Below are positions 45,907 to 55,196 of a stretch of 64,000 bases of DNA, piece after piece. The notes under the pieces are model-generated. The model had not been told where the DNA came from. It saw only the letters and a program-made list of their open reading frames with translations, and made no database searches. The DNA lies in the NCBI GenBank assembly GCA_012927585.1, contig JABBOY010000010.1, positions 1-64,000 of the forward strand. The letters run 5' to 3'. Positions within the stretch are counted from its first letter, which is position 1. Each line of letters begins with the position of its first letter. The stretch comes from Glaciimonas sp. Its GTDB lineage: Bacteria > Pseudomonadota > Gammaproteobacteria > Burkholderiales > Burkholderiaceae_D. The translations under genes were made by a program, and so were the position numbers.

Positions 45907-46929
45907 ATGACTTCATCGAAACGCAGAACCATTCTTGGTGCGCTTGCTGTTGCCCCTTTTTTATCCACGCTGCCGGCTTGGGCGCAAACAGTCACTACCC
46001 TAAAAATATCCCATCAATTTCCCGGTGGCACGATCAATGAGGGGGATTTCCGCGACCGTCTGACACGGATGTTTGCCGCCGAGGTAGAGAAGCGCACCAA
46101 GGGCGGTTTGAAGTTTGATATTTATCCCGGCTCGTCGCTGATGAAGACCAATGCGCAATTTTCCGCATTGCGTAAGAGCGCACTGGATTTTTCACTGGTG
46201 CCGCTGAATTACGCCGGCGGTGAAGTGCCGGAAGTCAATATCGGCCTGATGCCTGGCCTGGTAACTTCATACGAACAAGGTGCTGCATGGAAAAACGCCG
46301 AAGTGGGCAAAGAGCTGTCCAGAATCCTGATGGAAAAAGGTGTCGTCATCGTCAGCTGGATTTGGCAGGCCGGCGGTGTAGCCTCCCGAAGTAAACCGAT
46401 TATCGAACCAGCAGACGCCAAGGGTTTAAAAATTCGCGGCGGCTCGCGCGAGATGGATCTGATTCTGAAAGAAGCCGGCGCAGCCGTTGTGACCTTGCCC
46501 TCGAATGAAATCTACGCGGCGATGCAGACGGGCGCGATGGATGCGGCAATGACGTCCTCGACTTCGCTGATTTCCTTCCGTTTGGAGGAAGTGTCGAAGA
46601 ACCTGACCAGCGGCCGCGACAAGGCTTACTGGTATATGTTTGAACCGCTGCTGATGTCGAAAACGGTCTACGAACGCTTGAGCAAGGAGCAGCAGGCGGC
46701 GATCATGGCAGTCGGGGCGGATATGGAACAGTTCGCATTGAAAGCGGCAAAAGCCGATGACATTGCAGTCGCAGCCGTGTATCAAAAAGCCGGTGCCAAG
46801 GTAAGCGACCTGAATGCCGCCGTGGTCAAAAAATGGCAAGACATCGCCCGAACTACCGCATGGAAAGATTACGCGGCCAGAAATGCCAATTGCGCCAATC
46901 TGCTGAAACTGGCGGAGAAACTGCTATGA
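45907..46929 (+). CDS. dctP: TRAP transporter substrate-binding protein (DctP family)
   Basis: A 340-residue periplasmic binding protein. The signal MTSSKRRTILGALAVAPFL with LPAWA before the cut carries adjacent arginines and may use the Tat path. DctP family landmarks are LKISHQFPGGTINEGD, GLKIRGGSREMDLILKEAG (carboxylate-binding Arg) and PSNEIYAAMQTGAMDA. RBS AGGAGG lies 8 bp before ATG. Its operon position ahead of malonate decarboxylase suggests malonate as ligand. The stop overlaps the dctQ start. Confidence 0.9.
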   Translation: MTSSKRRTILGALAVAPFLSTLPAWAQTVTTLKISHQFPGGTINEGDFRDRLTRMFAAEVEKRTKGGLKFDIYPGSSLMKTNAQFSALRKSALDFSLVPLNYAGGEVPEVNIGLMPGLVTSYEQGAAWKNAEVGKELSRILMEKGVVIVSWIWQAGGVASRSKPIIEPADAKGLKIRGGSREMDLILKEAGAAVVTLPSNEIYAAMQTGAMDAAMTSSTSLISFRLEEVSKNLTSGRDKAYWYMFEPLLMSKTVYERLSKEQQAAIMAVGADMEQFALKAAKADDIAVAAVYQKAGAKVSDLNAAVVKKWQDIARTTAWKDYAARNANCANLLKLAEKLL

Positions 46930-47480
46930 GCCATGGCTTTGCAACAGAGCCACAGGCCAAAATTGCAGCCCTCAACAATCCAGCATTAGCAGTCTTCATC
47001 GGCCTGCTTGAACGGTTTAATAAAGTGGCGTTGTTTTTTTCGATGGCAGCGCTGATTGTCACTTCTGTAATTTTGACCTATTCGGTGGTGGCGCGTTATT
47101 TCTTTCGCATCCCGACCGATTGGCAGGATGAAGCTTCGGTTTTTATGCTGGTCGGCGTGATCTTCTTGTGCGCGGCCTATGTGCAATCGCACCGGGGTCA
47201 TATCGGGATTGAAGCCCTGGCTTCGATTTTGCCAGCTGGGATCAACAAAATCCGTCTGTTTCTTGTGGATCTCTTGTCGCTGCTGTTCTGCGCTTTTTTT
47301 TCATGGAAATCCTGGGCCTTGTTTCATGAAGCATGGTCAGAAGGGCAGACCACCTCATCGACGTTTGCACCGCCGCTGTGGATTCCCTATTCGATAATGG
47401 CACTGGGCATGACCATGCTGTCGCTGCAATTGCTGGCACAGGTACTGACCCACATCAATGGCGCCAGGCAAGCAGCATGA
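46926..47480 (+). CDS. dctQ: TRAP transporter small permease (DctQ family)
   Basis: A 184-residue membrane protein with four helices: ALFFSMAALIVTSVILTYSV, SVFMLVGVIFLCAAYV, IRLFLVDLLSLLFCAFFSWK and IPYSIMALGMTMLSLQLLAQ. The RIPTDWQDEASVFM motif between helices 1 and 2 is typical of DctQ. ATG 46926 overlaps the dctP stop in an ATGA junction; the open frame upstream is not used. It partners DctM and DctP in sodium-driven dicarboxylate uptake. Confidence 0.9.
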   Translation: MSHGFATEPQAKIAALNNPALAVFIGLLERFNKVALFFSMAALIVTSVILTYSVVARYFFRIPTDWQDEASVFMLVGVIFLCAAYVQSHRGHIGIEALASILPAGINKIRLFLVDLLSLLFCAFFSWKSWALFHEAWSEGQTTSSTFAPPLWIPYSIMALGMTMLSLQLLAQVLTHINGARQAA

Positions 47481-48826
47481 CGCCACTTGTATTGGGTACC
47501 CTGTATGGGACTGCGACGTTAGTCGTGATGTTTTCCGGTATGCCGATTGCGTTTGCACTGGGCGTAGTGGCGACCAGCTTCATGTACTTCTTCATGCCGG
47601 CGTCATCGCTCGATACCGTGACGCAAAACGTGTACGAGGAAATCGCGTCGATCACGCTACTATCGATTCCGCTTTTTATTCTGAAGGGTGCGGCGATTGG
47701 CAAGTCGCCGGCAGGCCGGGATTTGTATTCGGCAATTCATGCCTGGCTCAATCGCGTCCCTGGCGGTCTCGGGATTGCCAATGTATTCGCCTGTGCGCTG
47801 TTTGCAGCAATGGCCGGCTCGTCGCCTGCCACCTGTTCGGCGATCGGTTCGGCCGGCATCCCGGAAATGCGCCGGCGCGGATATTCGCCCGGGTTTGCCG
47901 CCGGCATTATTGCCGCCGGCGGCACGCTGGGCATTTTGCTGCCGCCGTCTATCACGATGATCCTGTATGCAGTCGCCGCCGAGCAATCGCTGGGCCGGTT
48001 GTTTCTGGCGGGCATCGGGCCGGGCGTGCTGTTGGTAGCGCTGTTCGCAGGCTATGCGGTGTACCGCGCCCGCAAGGAATATCAAATTGCCTACGAAATC
48101 TATAAGAACGGCGGCACCAAATCACCCTATCTGGACGATGAGCATTTCACATTCGCGCAAAAAATCGAGATGCTGCCGCGCGTGCTGCCGTTCCTGATTT
48201 TACTGATTGGCGTGATGGTGGCTTTGTATGGGGGCTTGGCAACACCGTCTGAAACGGCTGGTCTGGGCGCGTTGTTGGCGATTGTGCTGATCGCCAGCGT
48301 ATATGGGCTCTGGAGGCCGAAAGACTTGGTGCCATTCCTTAGTTCGGCCGTTAAAGAGTCGGGAATGCTATTGATGATCATCGGCATGTCATTACTGTAT
48401 TCGTATGTCATGAGCTATCTGCACATCAGCCAGTCTGCCGCGCAATGGGTGGTCGACTTGCATCTGTCGAAATGGCTGTTGCTGGGAGTGATTCTCTTGA
48501 TGGTGCTGGTGCTGGGCTTTTTCCTGCCACCGGTGTCGATCATCCTGATGACCGCACCGATCATTTTGCCGCCATTGCGCGAAGCCGGCTTTGACCTGAT
48601 CTGGTTCGGCGTGGTGATGACAGTGGTGATGGAAATGGGCCTGATTCACCCGCCGGTTGGCCTGAACATCTTCATCATTAAGAATATTGCTCCTGATATT
48701 CCGCTGGGGGATGTCATCAAGGGCACCATGCCATTCCTGGCGTTGATGTTTTTAGCGATTTTGCTATTGTGCCTATTCCCCGGAATTGCAACTGGCTTGC
48801 CTGACGTGTTAATGGGAGGAAAGTAA
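47477..48826 (+). CDS. dctM: TRAP transporter large permease (DctM family)
   Basis: A 449-residue polytopic membrane protein, the ion-coupled channel part of the transporter. DctM landmarks are IPLFILKGAAIGKSPAGRDL, GSSPATCSAIGSAGIPEM, GGTLGILLPPSITMILYAV and EMGLIHPPVGLNIFIIK. Start ATG 47477 overlaps the dctQ stop by 4 bp, and the stop is directly followed by mdcA. The frame that runs upstream to 47333 lies inside dctQ. Confidence 0.92.
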   Translation: MTPLVLGTLYGTATLVVMFSGMPIAFALGVVATSFMYFFMPASSLDTVTQNVYEEIASITLLSIPLFILKGAAIGKSPAGRDLYSAIHAWLNRVPGGLGIANVFACALFAAMAGSSPATCSAIGSAGIPEMRRRGYSPGFAAGIIAAGGTLGILLPPSITMILYAVAAEQSLGRLFLAGIGPGVLLVALFAGYAVYRARKEYQIAYEIYKNGGTKSPYLDDEHFTFAQKIEMLPRVLPFLILLIGVMVALYGGLATPSETAGLGALLAIVLIASVYGLWRPKDLVPFLSSAVKESGMLLMIIGMSLLYSYVMSYLHISQSAAQWVVDLHLSKWLLLGVILLMVLVLGFFLPPVSIILMTAPIILPPLREAGFDLIWFGVVMTVVMEMGLIHPPVGLNIFIIKNIAPDIPLGDVIKGTMPFLALMFLAILLLCLFPGIATGLPDVLMGGK

Positions 48827-50494
48827 ATGGGTCAGCCTAAACGCGTCTGGAATCAGCAACAGAGTAACCGCGCGGCGCGGCTGCTGCGCGCGCACACGGC
48901 GCTAGGCAACGCGTTGAGCGGCAAGCTGCTGCCTGCTGCGCGGATTGACGACTTGCTCTACAGCGTGCTGGAGTCCGGCGACAGGGTCTGCCTGGAAGGT
49001 AATAACCAGAAGCAGGCCGACTTTCTGGCCAAGGCGTTGGCCGGTCTGGACGCTAGCCGCATCCATAGTCTGCACCTGCTGCTATCGGTGCTGGCGCTGC
49101 CGGAGCATCTGGATGTATTCCAACGCGGGATTGCGCGCAAACTCGATTTCTCATTTTCCGGTCCGCAGGCGGTGCGCCTGGCCAGGATGATGCAGTCGGG
49201 CCAAATCGAGGTCGGCGCGATTCATACCTACCTGGAACTGTTCGGCCGCTACTTCGTCGATCTGACGCCGCGGGTATCGCTGATTGCGGCGGAGGCGGCC
49301 GATCGGCACGGCAATTTATACACTGGCCCGAATACCGAAGACACACCGGCAATCGTCGAAGCCACCGCGTTCAAGAGCGGCATCGTGATTGCGCAAGTCA
49401 ACCAGATTGTCGATGTACTGCCGCGCGTCGACATTCCGGCGGACTGGGTTGATTTTGTGGTGCAAGCGCCGACGCCGTATTACATCGAGCCGCTGTTCAC
49501 GCGGGATCCGGCGCAAATTTCGGAAATCCAGGTCTTGATGGCGATGATGGCGATCAAGGGAATTTACGCCGAATATGGGGTGCAACGCTTGAATCACGGC
49601 ATCGGCTTCGATACTGCGGCAATCGAATTGCTGTTGCCGACCTACGCCGAATCGCTCGGGCTGAAAGGAAAAATCTGCCAGCACTGGGCGCTCAATCCGC
49701 ATCCGGCACTGATCCCGGCGATTGAAGCCGGCTTTGTTGAATCGGTGTATTCGTTCGGTTCCGAACTCGGCATGGAAGACTATATCCGGGCGCGGTCGGA
49801 CGTATTCTTTACCGGGCCGGACGGGTCGATGCGCAGCAACCGCGCACTGTGTCAGGCCGCCGGCCATTACGCTTGCGACATGTTCATCGGCTCCACGCTG
49901 CAAATCGATCTGCAGGGCAATTCATCGACCGCAACCCTGGGCCGCATCTCCGGCTTCGGCGGCGCGCCGAACATGGGCGCCGATGCCCGCGGCCGGCGCC
50001 ATGCCAGCCCGGCTTGGCTGAAAGCCGGGCAACAGGCCCGCGCCGGCAAGAACACCATTCCGCGTGGCCAGAAGCTAGTGGTGCAAATCGTCGAAACCTT
50101 TCGCGAGCACATGCAGCCGGCTTTCGTCGACAAGCTCGATGCCTGGCAACTGGGCCAGCAAGCCGGCATGGACATCCCGCCGGTGATGATTTACGGCGAC
50201 GACGTGACCCACATCCTGACCGAAGAAGGGATCGCCAACCTGCTGTTGTGCCGTAGCGACGAAGAACGCGAGCAGGCGATTCGCGGCGTCGCCGGCTACA
50301 CCCCGGTCGGCATGGCGCGCGACCGGCGCATGGTCGAAAACCTGCGCGACCGCGGCATCATTCAACGCCCGGAAGACCTCGGTATCGACAAGCGGCTGGC
50401 GACCAGGGATTTGCTGGCGGCCAAGACAATGAAAGATCTGGTGCGCGCATCCGGCGGGTTGTACAACCCGCCCAAGCGTTTCAGAAACTGGTGA
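48827..50494 (+). CDS. mdcA: Malonate decarboxylase alpha subunit (acetyl-ACP:malonate ACP transferase)
   Basis: A 555-residue CoA-transferase-like subunit. It exchanges acetyl for malonyl on the acyl carrier subunit MdcC. The sequence MGQPKRVWNQQQSNRAARL, LNHGIGFDTAAIELLLPTY and RISGFGGAPNMGADARGRRH are usual MdcA segments. ATG starts on the base after the dctM stop (AGGAGG-like GGAGGA just before), which ties transport and metabolism into one operon. The stop overlaps a possible GTG start of mdcC. Confidence 0.95.
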   Translation: MGQPKRVWNQQQSNRAARLLRAHTALGNALSGKLLPAARIDDLLYSVLESGDRVCLEGNNQKQADFLAKALAGLDASRIHSLHLLLSVLALPEHLDVFQRGIARKLDFSFSGPQAVRLARMMQSGQIEVGAIHTYLELFGRYFVDLTPRVSLIAAEAADRHGNLYTGPNTEDTPAIVEATAFKSGIVIAQVNQIVDVLPRVDIPADWVDFVVQAPTPYYIEPLFTRDPAQISEIQVLMAMMAIKGIYAEYGVQRLNHGIGFDTAAIELLLPTYAESLGLKGKICQHWALNPHPALIPAIEAGFVESVYSFGSELGMEDYIRARSDVFFTGPDGSMRSNRALCQAAGHYACDMFIGSTLQIDLQGNSSTATLGRISGFGGAPNMGADARGRRHASPAWLKAGQQARAGKNTIPRGQKLVVQIVETFREHMQPAFVDKLDAWQLGQQAGMDIPPVMIYGDDVTHILTEEGIANLLLCRSDEEREQAIRGVAGYTPVGMARDRRMVENLRDRGIIQRPEDLGIDKRLATRDLLAAKTMKDLVRASGGLYNPPKRFRNW

Positions 50495-50508
50495 ATGGTG
50501 AGGTATAC

Positions 50509-50823
50509 ATGGAAACCTTGAATTATCGTTTTGAAAACGGCCAGCGCCGGATTCCGGCTAGCCCGGAACTGGTCGGCGTGGTCGGCTCCGGCAACCTGGA
50601 AGTGCTGATTGAGGCCGCCGACCAAGATGGCGCCTGCACGGTTGATATCAGCACTGCAGCACGCGGCTTCGACGCCATTTGGGCCGCCGTCATAACGGAC
50701 TTCCAACAGCGCTGGCAACTGGCCGATATTCGCATTTCGATTAACGACATGGGCGCAACCCCTGCGGTGGTCAGCCTGCGCCTGGATCAGGCGGTGCAAG
50801 CCTTACTGGAGCACAGTGCATGA
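50509..50823 (+). CDS. mdcC: Malonate decarboxylase acyl carrier subunit (delta)
   Basis: A 104-residue carrier protein. Ser27 in VVGSGNLEVL is the expected attachment point for the 2'-(5''-phosphoribosyl)-3'-dephospho-CoA prosthetic group that carries the acyl residue. ATG 50509 (METLNYRF) follows GTGAGG and matches family starts; a GTG at 50491 overlapping the mdcA stop is possible. The stop overlaps the mdcD start. Confidence 0.93.
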   Translation: METLNYRFENGQRRIPASPELVGVVGSGNLEVLIEAADQDGACTVDISTAARGFDAIWAAVITDFQQRWQLADIRISINDMGATPAVVSLRLDQAVQALLEHSA

Positions 50824-51737
50824 GCAGCTATCTGGAAGCGAATGCCCGTGAACGCATCCACGGCCTGCTGGATGACCATTCCTTTGAGGAATTTTTGCCG
50901 CCATCGGAACGCATCGTCAGCCCGCATCTGGCGCAGCTCGATGCCCCAGTTGCGTTCGACGATGGGGTGGTGATCGGGCAGGGCTTGCTGCACGGCGAGC
51001 GCGTGTTTGCCGCCGCACAGGAAGGCGGCTTCATGGGCGGGGCGGTGGGCGAAGTGCATGGTGCCAAGCTGGTTGGGCTATTGCAACGGGCGATTGCAGA
51101 AAACGTGTCGGCCGTGATCCTGCTGCTGGAAACCGGCGGGGTGCGTCTGCATGAAGCCAACGCCGGTCTGATCGCAGTATCCGAAGTAATGCGCGCAGTG
51201 CTGAAAACGCGCGCCGCAGGGGTTCCGGTGATCGTACTGATCGGCGGCTCGAACGGTTGTTTCGGCGGCATGGGCATTGTGGCGCGCTGTGCCAACTTCA
51301 TCGTGATGTCGGAAGAAGGACGGCTGGCGATGTCGGGGCCGGAAGTGATCGAAACCGCGAACGGCGTGGAAGAATTCGATTCACGCGACCGGGCGCTGGT
51401 GTGGCGCACCAGCGGCGGCAAGCACCGTTATCTGCTGGGCGATTGCCAAGCCATCGTCGCCGATGACATCGCGGCGTTCCGGCAAGCGGCAGCCGATGCG
51501 ATGCATGCTTGCCATCAGCAAGAGGTGGCTTTGACGCTAGCCGAAATGGATGCGGAACACGCAATGCTGGCAGCGCGGCTGCGGGATTTTGGCGCGCAAT
51601 CCGAACCGATGGAAATCTGGCGCTGCATGGGGATCGACTATCCACAGGCAGTACCCATGCTGGAAGCAGCCGAATTTATAGAGATGGTCAAACAGAGCGT
51701 GCCGCATTTCGCAGCGCCGCAACCGGGAGTCCGATGA
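50820..51737 (+). CDS. mdcD: Malonate decarboxylase beta subunit
   Basis: A 305-residue carboxyltransferase-like subunit of the malonyl-ACP decarboxylase. It shows SYLEANARERIHGLLDD at the start, AAQEGGFMGGAVGEVHGAKL, LLLETGGVRLHEANAG and LIGGSNGCFGGMGIVA (oxyanion region). Starts overlap: ATGA with mdcC in front and ATGATG with mdcE behind. It is of normal length. Confidence 0.94.
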   Translation: MSSYLEANARERIHGLLDDHSFEEFLPPSERIVSPHLAQLDAPVAFDDGVVIGQGLLHGERVFAAAQEGGFMGGAVGEVHGAKLVGLLQRAIAENVSAVILLLETGGVRLHEANAGLIAVSEVMRAVLKTRAAGVPVIVLIGGSNGCFGGMGIVARCANFIVMSEEGRLAMSGPEVIETANGVEEFDSRDRALVWRTSGGKHRYLLGDCQAIVADDIAAFRQAAADAMHACHQQEVALTLAEMDAEHAMLAARLRDFGAQSEPMEIWRCMGIDYPQAVPMLEAAEFIEMVKQSVPHFAAPQPGVR

Positions 51738-52453
51738 TGGAATGGCACAAGCTTGCCGCACAACTGTTTCCCGCAGGCCACACGATTACCGAGCAGGATC
51801 ATTTCCTGTCGGGCAGCGCGCAAGTCGCTGGAAAAACCGTCGCCGTCATCGGCACCACCAACCACGCGCCGATCGGGGTCGAGATCGCGCTGGCGCAGGC
51901 GCAGGCCGTATTGCAGGTAGTGCACAACTATCCGCAACGGCCGATTTTGATTTTGGTCGATACCCAGGGCCAGCGCTTGCGCCATCGCGATGAAATGCTG
52001 GGCATCAACAGCTATATGGCACACCTGGGCAAATGCATCGAGCTGGCACGGCGCAGCCGGCATAAGGTGATCGGACTGGTCTACGATCAAGCGCTGTCCG
52101 GCGGTTTCATCACCAGCGGGATGATGGCGGATGCCTGTTATGCATTGCCGCAATCCACTATTCGGGTCATGGGACTAGCGGCAATGGCGCGTATCACCAA
52201 GGTGCCTGAGGACAGACTGACCGAACTGGCAAAGGACAACCCGGTGTTTGCGCCGGGCCCGGATAATTATCTGCGCATGGGCGGCATCGAAGCGATCTGG
52301 GACGGCGATCTGGCAACCCAACTGGCAGAAGCGCTGGCCGAGGCGAATACAGTCGACCGGCGCACCGAACTTGGTCTGGTGCGCGGTGGGCGCAAGCTGG
52401 CGCAACGGGTGGTGGAGGCGGTGGTGTCGGGGACCCATGTTCGCGCGGCATAG
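51734..52453 (+). CDS. mdcE: Malonate decarboxylase gamma subunit
   Basis: A 239-residue carboxyltransferase-like subunit that works with MdcD to release CO2 from malonyl-ACP. Motifs are PILILVDTQGQRLRHRDEML and VYDQALSGGFITSGMMADA, with VMGLAAMARITKVPE near the middle. ATG 51734 or the adjacent ATG 51737 starts it, overlapping the mdcD stop. The 3' end overlaps mdcG by 17 bp. Confidence 0.93.
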   Translation: MMEWHKLAAQLFPAGHTITEQDHFLSGSAQVAGKTVAVIGTTNHAPIGVEIALAQAQAVLQVVHNYPQRPILILVDTQGQRLRHRDEMLGINSYMAHLGKCIELARRSRHKVIGLVYDQALSGGFITSGMMADACYALPQSTIRVMGLAAMARITKVPEDRLTELAKDNPVFAPGPDNYLRMGGIEAIWDGDLATQLAEALAEANTVDRRTELGLVRGGRKLAQRVVEAVVSGTHVRAA

Positions 52454-53144
52454 TCTGGTCTGGCTCAGTGCACAAGGCTGGCAAAGTTGCCGAAATAGCA
52501 GCCGAGACAGCGTAGCGCCATCCAGTCATGCCGCACTGGAACGCTGGCAGCAGGCGGACTGGCCGGCGATAGTGCGGCGGGTTGATGCCGATGTCGATGC
52601 AGATACGGCAGAGCATCAGGTATGTCTGGGCATCGCGCTGCCCCCCGATCCGTTGACCGGGCACAAAGCACGGATTGCGCTGCGCGCACCGCAGGCCGAA
52701 GTACGCCAGATACGCGGCCCGCTCGCCATCGATGCGGTGATTGCTGCCGCGCCGGCGCACTGGCGGGATGCGCTGCAGGTGCTGGCGACTCAGGTGGCCC
52801 GGCATGATCTGGCGTTTGGCGTGTATGGCTCCGTCGCGCTGCAAGCCTTGACGGGCGCATCCTATGTCAGCGCCAGTTCCGATATCGACCTGCTGTTTTC
52901 GCCCCAGACCCAGCCGCAATTGGAGGCGGGCGTCGCGCTGCTGCAGCGCTATGCCAAGACCTTGCCGCTGGATGGCGAAATCGTGTTCCCATCGGGGCAG
53001 GCGGTGGCTTGGAAAGAATGGGCACAGGCCAACGAAAATAGGCCTCGGCTGCTGGTGAAAAGCAATCGCGGCGTGCAGTTGACCACGATGGCGGCGCTGC
53101 TGGCGTCGTTTGTCACGCCGGAGCACACAGCATGCATGCATTGA
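52437..53144 (+). CDS. mdcG: Malonate decarboxylase holo-ACP synthase (phosphoribosyl-dephospho-CoA transferase)
   Basis: A 235-residue nucleotidyltransferase-fold protein. FGVYGSVALQALTG then SASSDIDLLF hold the GS and DxD metal-binding motifs used to attach the prosthetic group to MdcC. ATG 52437 (MFARHSLVWL) lies inside the end of mdcE; the longer frame is shadow. The end overlaps mdcB by 13 bp. The DNA around here is as GC-rich as its neighbours. Confidence 0.9.
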   Translation: MFARHSLVWLSAQGWQSCRNSSRDSVAPSSHAALERWQQADWPAIVRRVDADVDADTAEHQVCLGIALPPDPLTGHKARIALRAPQAEVRQIRGPLAIDAVIAAAPAHWRDALQVLATQVARHDLAFGVYGSVALQALTGASYVSASSDIDLLFSPQTQPQLEAGVALLQRYAKTLPLDGEIVFPSGQAVAWKEWAQANENRPRLLVKSNRGVQLTTMAALLASFVTPEHTACMH

Positions 53145-54127
53145 TATCCGGATTAAGACCCCGATTGACTCCCGTCACGCGGCAAAAAATCTGCGCAAAT
53201 CCGCATCCTGCAATGCGGCAAGCGAGCCGCATGCAATCCGTCGCGCAAGCGAGGTACCCGTTTTGCGCGCAGATTGGTCGCCTTGCGGTACGCAGTCTAT
53301 ATGCCGAACTGGCCTTGTATCCGAAGCCGGGTCTGGTATCGCTGGTCGATAATGGCAGCCATGACGACATGACGGCGGCGACTTTCATGCGCAGCCTTTT
53401 CGCACTGCGACATTATTTCATCCAGACCACCGAAGCGGGCATGGCAGCTGCGCCATTTAGCACCCTGCAGCGCCTGGGCGTAACGGCTGAAACGCGCATG
53501 CTGATGGCAACTGGCGGCATCAATACGCATCGTGGTGCAATTTTCTGTCTGGGGTTATTGTGTGCCGCAATCGGTTATTGCCGTGGGCACCGTATCATTT
53601 TGTCAGCCCCTTCCATACGCGCCACATTGCTGCTGCAATGGGGTGAGGCACTGGCCGCCCATACGCACGCAGTAGTAGTACGTACATACGCTCCCGCTGC
53701 GCCGCATTCGCACGGCTTGCAAGCAGCGGTGCAATATGCCGCCAGCGGCGCCAGGGAGGAAGCGGCACTCGGCTTGCCTTCTGTTTTTGAAGTGGCATTG
53801 CCGGCAATGCAGCGCACGCTCGATGCCGGACGCAGCTTCGAATGCGCACAGATCGATGCATTTTTTTCACTAATGGCGCATGTCAGCGATACCAATGTCT
53901 ATCATCGTGGCGGTGCTGCCGGTGCCGCTACAGTCAAATATCATGCGCAGCATTTTCTGGCGCGTGGCGGCAGTGCGAATCCGCGTTGGAAAATGGATGC
54001 GCTTGCTTATCATCAAGCCTTGGTTCGGCAACGCTTGTCGCCTGGCGGAGCTGCCGATTTGTTGGCTGCGACCTGCCTGGTACATGCGGTTTCCACAAAT
54101 TGTCAGGCCAATGATGTTCTTCCTTAA
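53132..54127 (+). CDS. mdcB: Triphosphoribosyl-dephospho-CoA synthase
   Basis: A 331-residue enzyme that builds the MdcC prosthetic-group precursor from ATP and dephospho-CoA. Signatures are LYAELALYPKPGLVSLVDNGSHDDM, TGGINTHRGAIFCLGLL and DTNVYHRGG. The first about 45 residues before IGRLAVRSLYAEL are longer than I expect and unusually basic, so the real start may be internal; ATG 53132 overlapping mdcG is the simple choice. It is 18 bp from mdcH. Confidence 0.9.
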   Translation: MHALISGLRPRLTPVTRQKICANPHPAMRQASRMQSVAQARYPFCAQIGRLAVRSLYAELALYPKPGLVSLVDNGSHDDMTAATFMRSLFALRHYFIQTTEAGMAAAPFSTLQRLGVTAETRMLMATGGINTHRGAIFCLGLLCAAIGYCRGHRIILSAPSIRATLLLQWGEALAAHTHAVVVRTYAPAAPHSHGLQAAVQYAASGAREEAALGLPSVFEVALPAMQRTLDAGRSFECAQIDAFFSLMAHVSDTNVYHRGGAAGAATVKYHAQHFLARGGSANPRWKMDALAYHQALVRQRLSPGGAADLLAATCLVHAVSTNCQANDVLP

Positions 54128-54145
54128 AAGGCACTTTCACTAAAG

Positions 54146-55078
54146 ATGATGCAACGTTTGGCAATCCTGTGTCCCGGCCAAGGCGCGCAACATCCGCAGA
54201 TGTTCGATCTGGCCAGAACCGATCCGGGTGTGAAAAATCTGCTGGCGCGCTGGCCGCTGGAGGCCATATGCGGCATGCCGCTGTCAACAATTCTGTCCGA
54301 CCCTGCGTTGCTGTTTTCCAACCGGATCGCGCAACCTTTGATCGTGGCTGCGGCACTGGCGGTCTGGGAAGCCATTAAACACTGCGCGCCGGCACCGGCA
54401 CTGGTGGCTGGTTACAGCATCGGGGAGCTGAGCGCCTACGGTATTGCAGGTGCACTCCCAGCCGAACAGTTGATCGAACTGGCAGCAACGCGCGCGCGTT
54501 CGATGGATGATTGCACCGTGCCGTCTGCCAGGCAGTCGCTGCTGGCCGTGTCCGGTCTGACCGTAGCGGCTGTGCATGAGCTATTGGAGCAGCACCACTT
54601 GTCGATTGCAATTGAAAATGGAGCGGACAGCCTGATCGTCGGCGGCTGGTGCAACGATCTGCGCGCAGCCGCAGCCGGCCTGCTGAAAATGGGAGCACAA
54701 CTGACCGAGATTGCGGTTGAAGTGGCGTCGCACACCGCCTTGATGCAGGGCGCGGTCGCTCCTTTCAGCACTGCATTGGAGCAGTCTGCATTCATGGATT
54801 TCAAGTGTCCGGTGGTGGCCGGCATATCGGCCGTGCTGGTGTCGGAAAAAAAGCCTGCGGTAACGCTGCTATCACGCCAGCTCGCCGAAAAAATCAGATG
54901 GGATCAATGTATGGATACGTGCGCCGAAGCCGGCGTCACTGTGGCGCTTGAACTCGGCCCCGGCGGTGCATTGTCATGCATGCTGCGGGCAAGGCATCCT
55001 GCGATCGAATGCCGTTCGGTGTCGGATTTCCGCACGCTGGCAGGCGTCGCAAAATGGCTGGAACGGTGTTTCAACTAA
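54146..55078 (+). CDS. mdcH: Malonate decarboxylase malonyl-CoA:ACP transacylase subunit
   Basis: A 310-residue FabD-like acyltransferase that loads malonyl from malonyl-CoA onto MdcC to start the catalytic cycle. LCPGQGAQHPQMFDL is the family start, GYSIGELSAYG holds the nucleophile Ser91, and VASHTALM contains the catalytic His. ELGPGGALSCML is the final motif. It is the last gene of the operon dctPQM-mdcACDEGBH. Confidence 0.92.
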   Translation: MMQRLAILCPGQGAQHPQMFDLARTDPGVKNLLARWPLEAICGMPLSTILSDPALLFSNRIAQPLIVAAALAVWEAIKHCAPAPALVAGYSIGELSAYGIAGALPAEQLIELAATRARSMDDCTVPSARQSLLAVSGLTVAAVHELLEQHHLSIAIENGADSLIVGGWCNDLRAAAAGLLKMGAQLTEIAVEVASHTALMQGAVAPFSTALEQSAFMDFKCPVVAGISAVLVSEKKPAVTLLSRQLAEKIRWDQCMDTCAEAGVTVALELGPGGALSCMLRARHPAIECRSVSDFRTLAGVAKWLERCFN

Positions 55079-55084
55079 ATCGGC

Positions 55085-55196
55085 TGATTGTCGGAAGGGT
55101 GAAGCAGGGGTTTCGGATCGCATGCGATCCGCCTGCGCAACGATATCCGCTTGCAAGCGGATATGCGCCCTGCAAGGACTGCGCTTTTCCGACCTA
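55085..55196. repeat. GTCGGAA-type palindromic repeat (family D), interrupted by a group II intron
   Basis: It begins TGATTGTCGGAAGG and ends GCGCTTTTCCGACCTA, the same ends as the compact repeat at 58878-58922, but contains extra palindromes (GGATCGCATGCGATCC and ATATCCGCTTGCAAGCGGAT) in the middle. The intron begins exactly after CCGACCTA. Confidence 0.65.
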
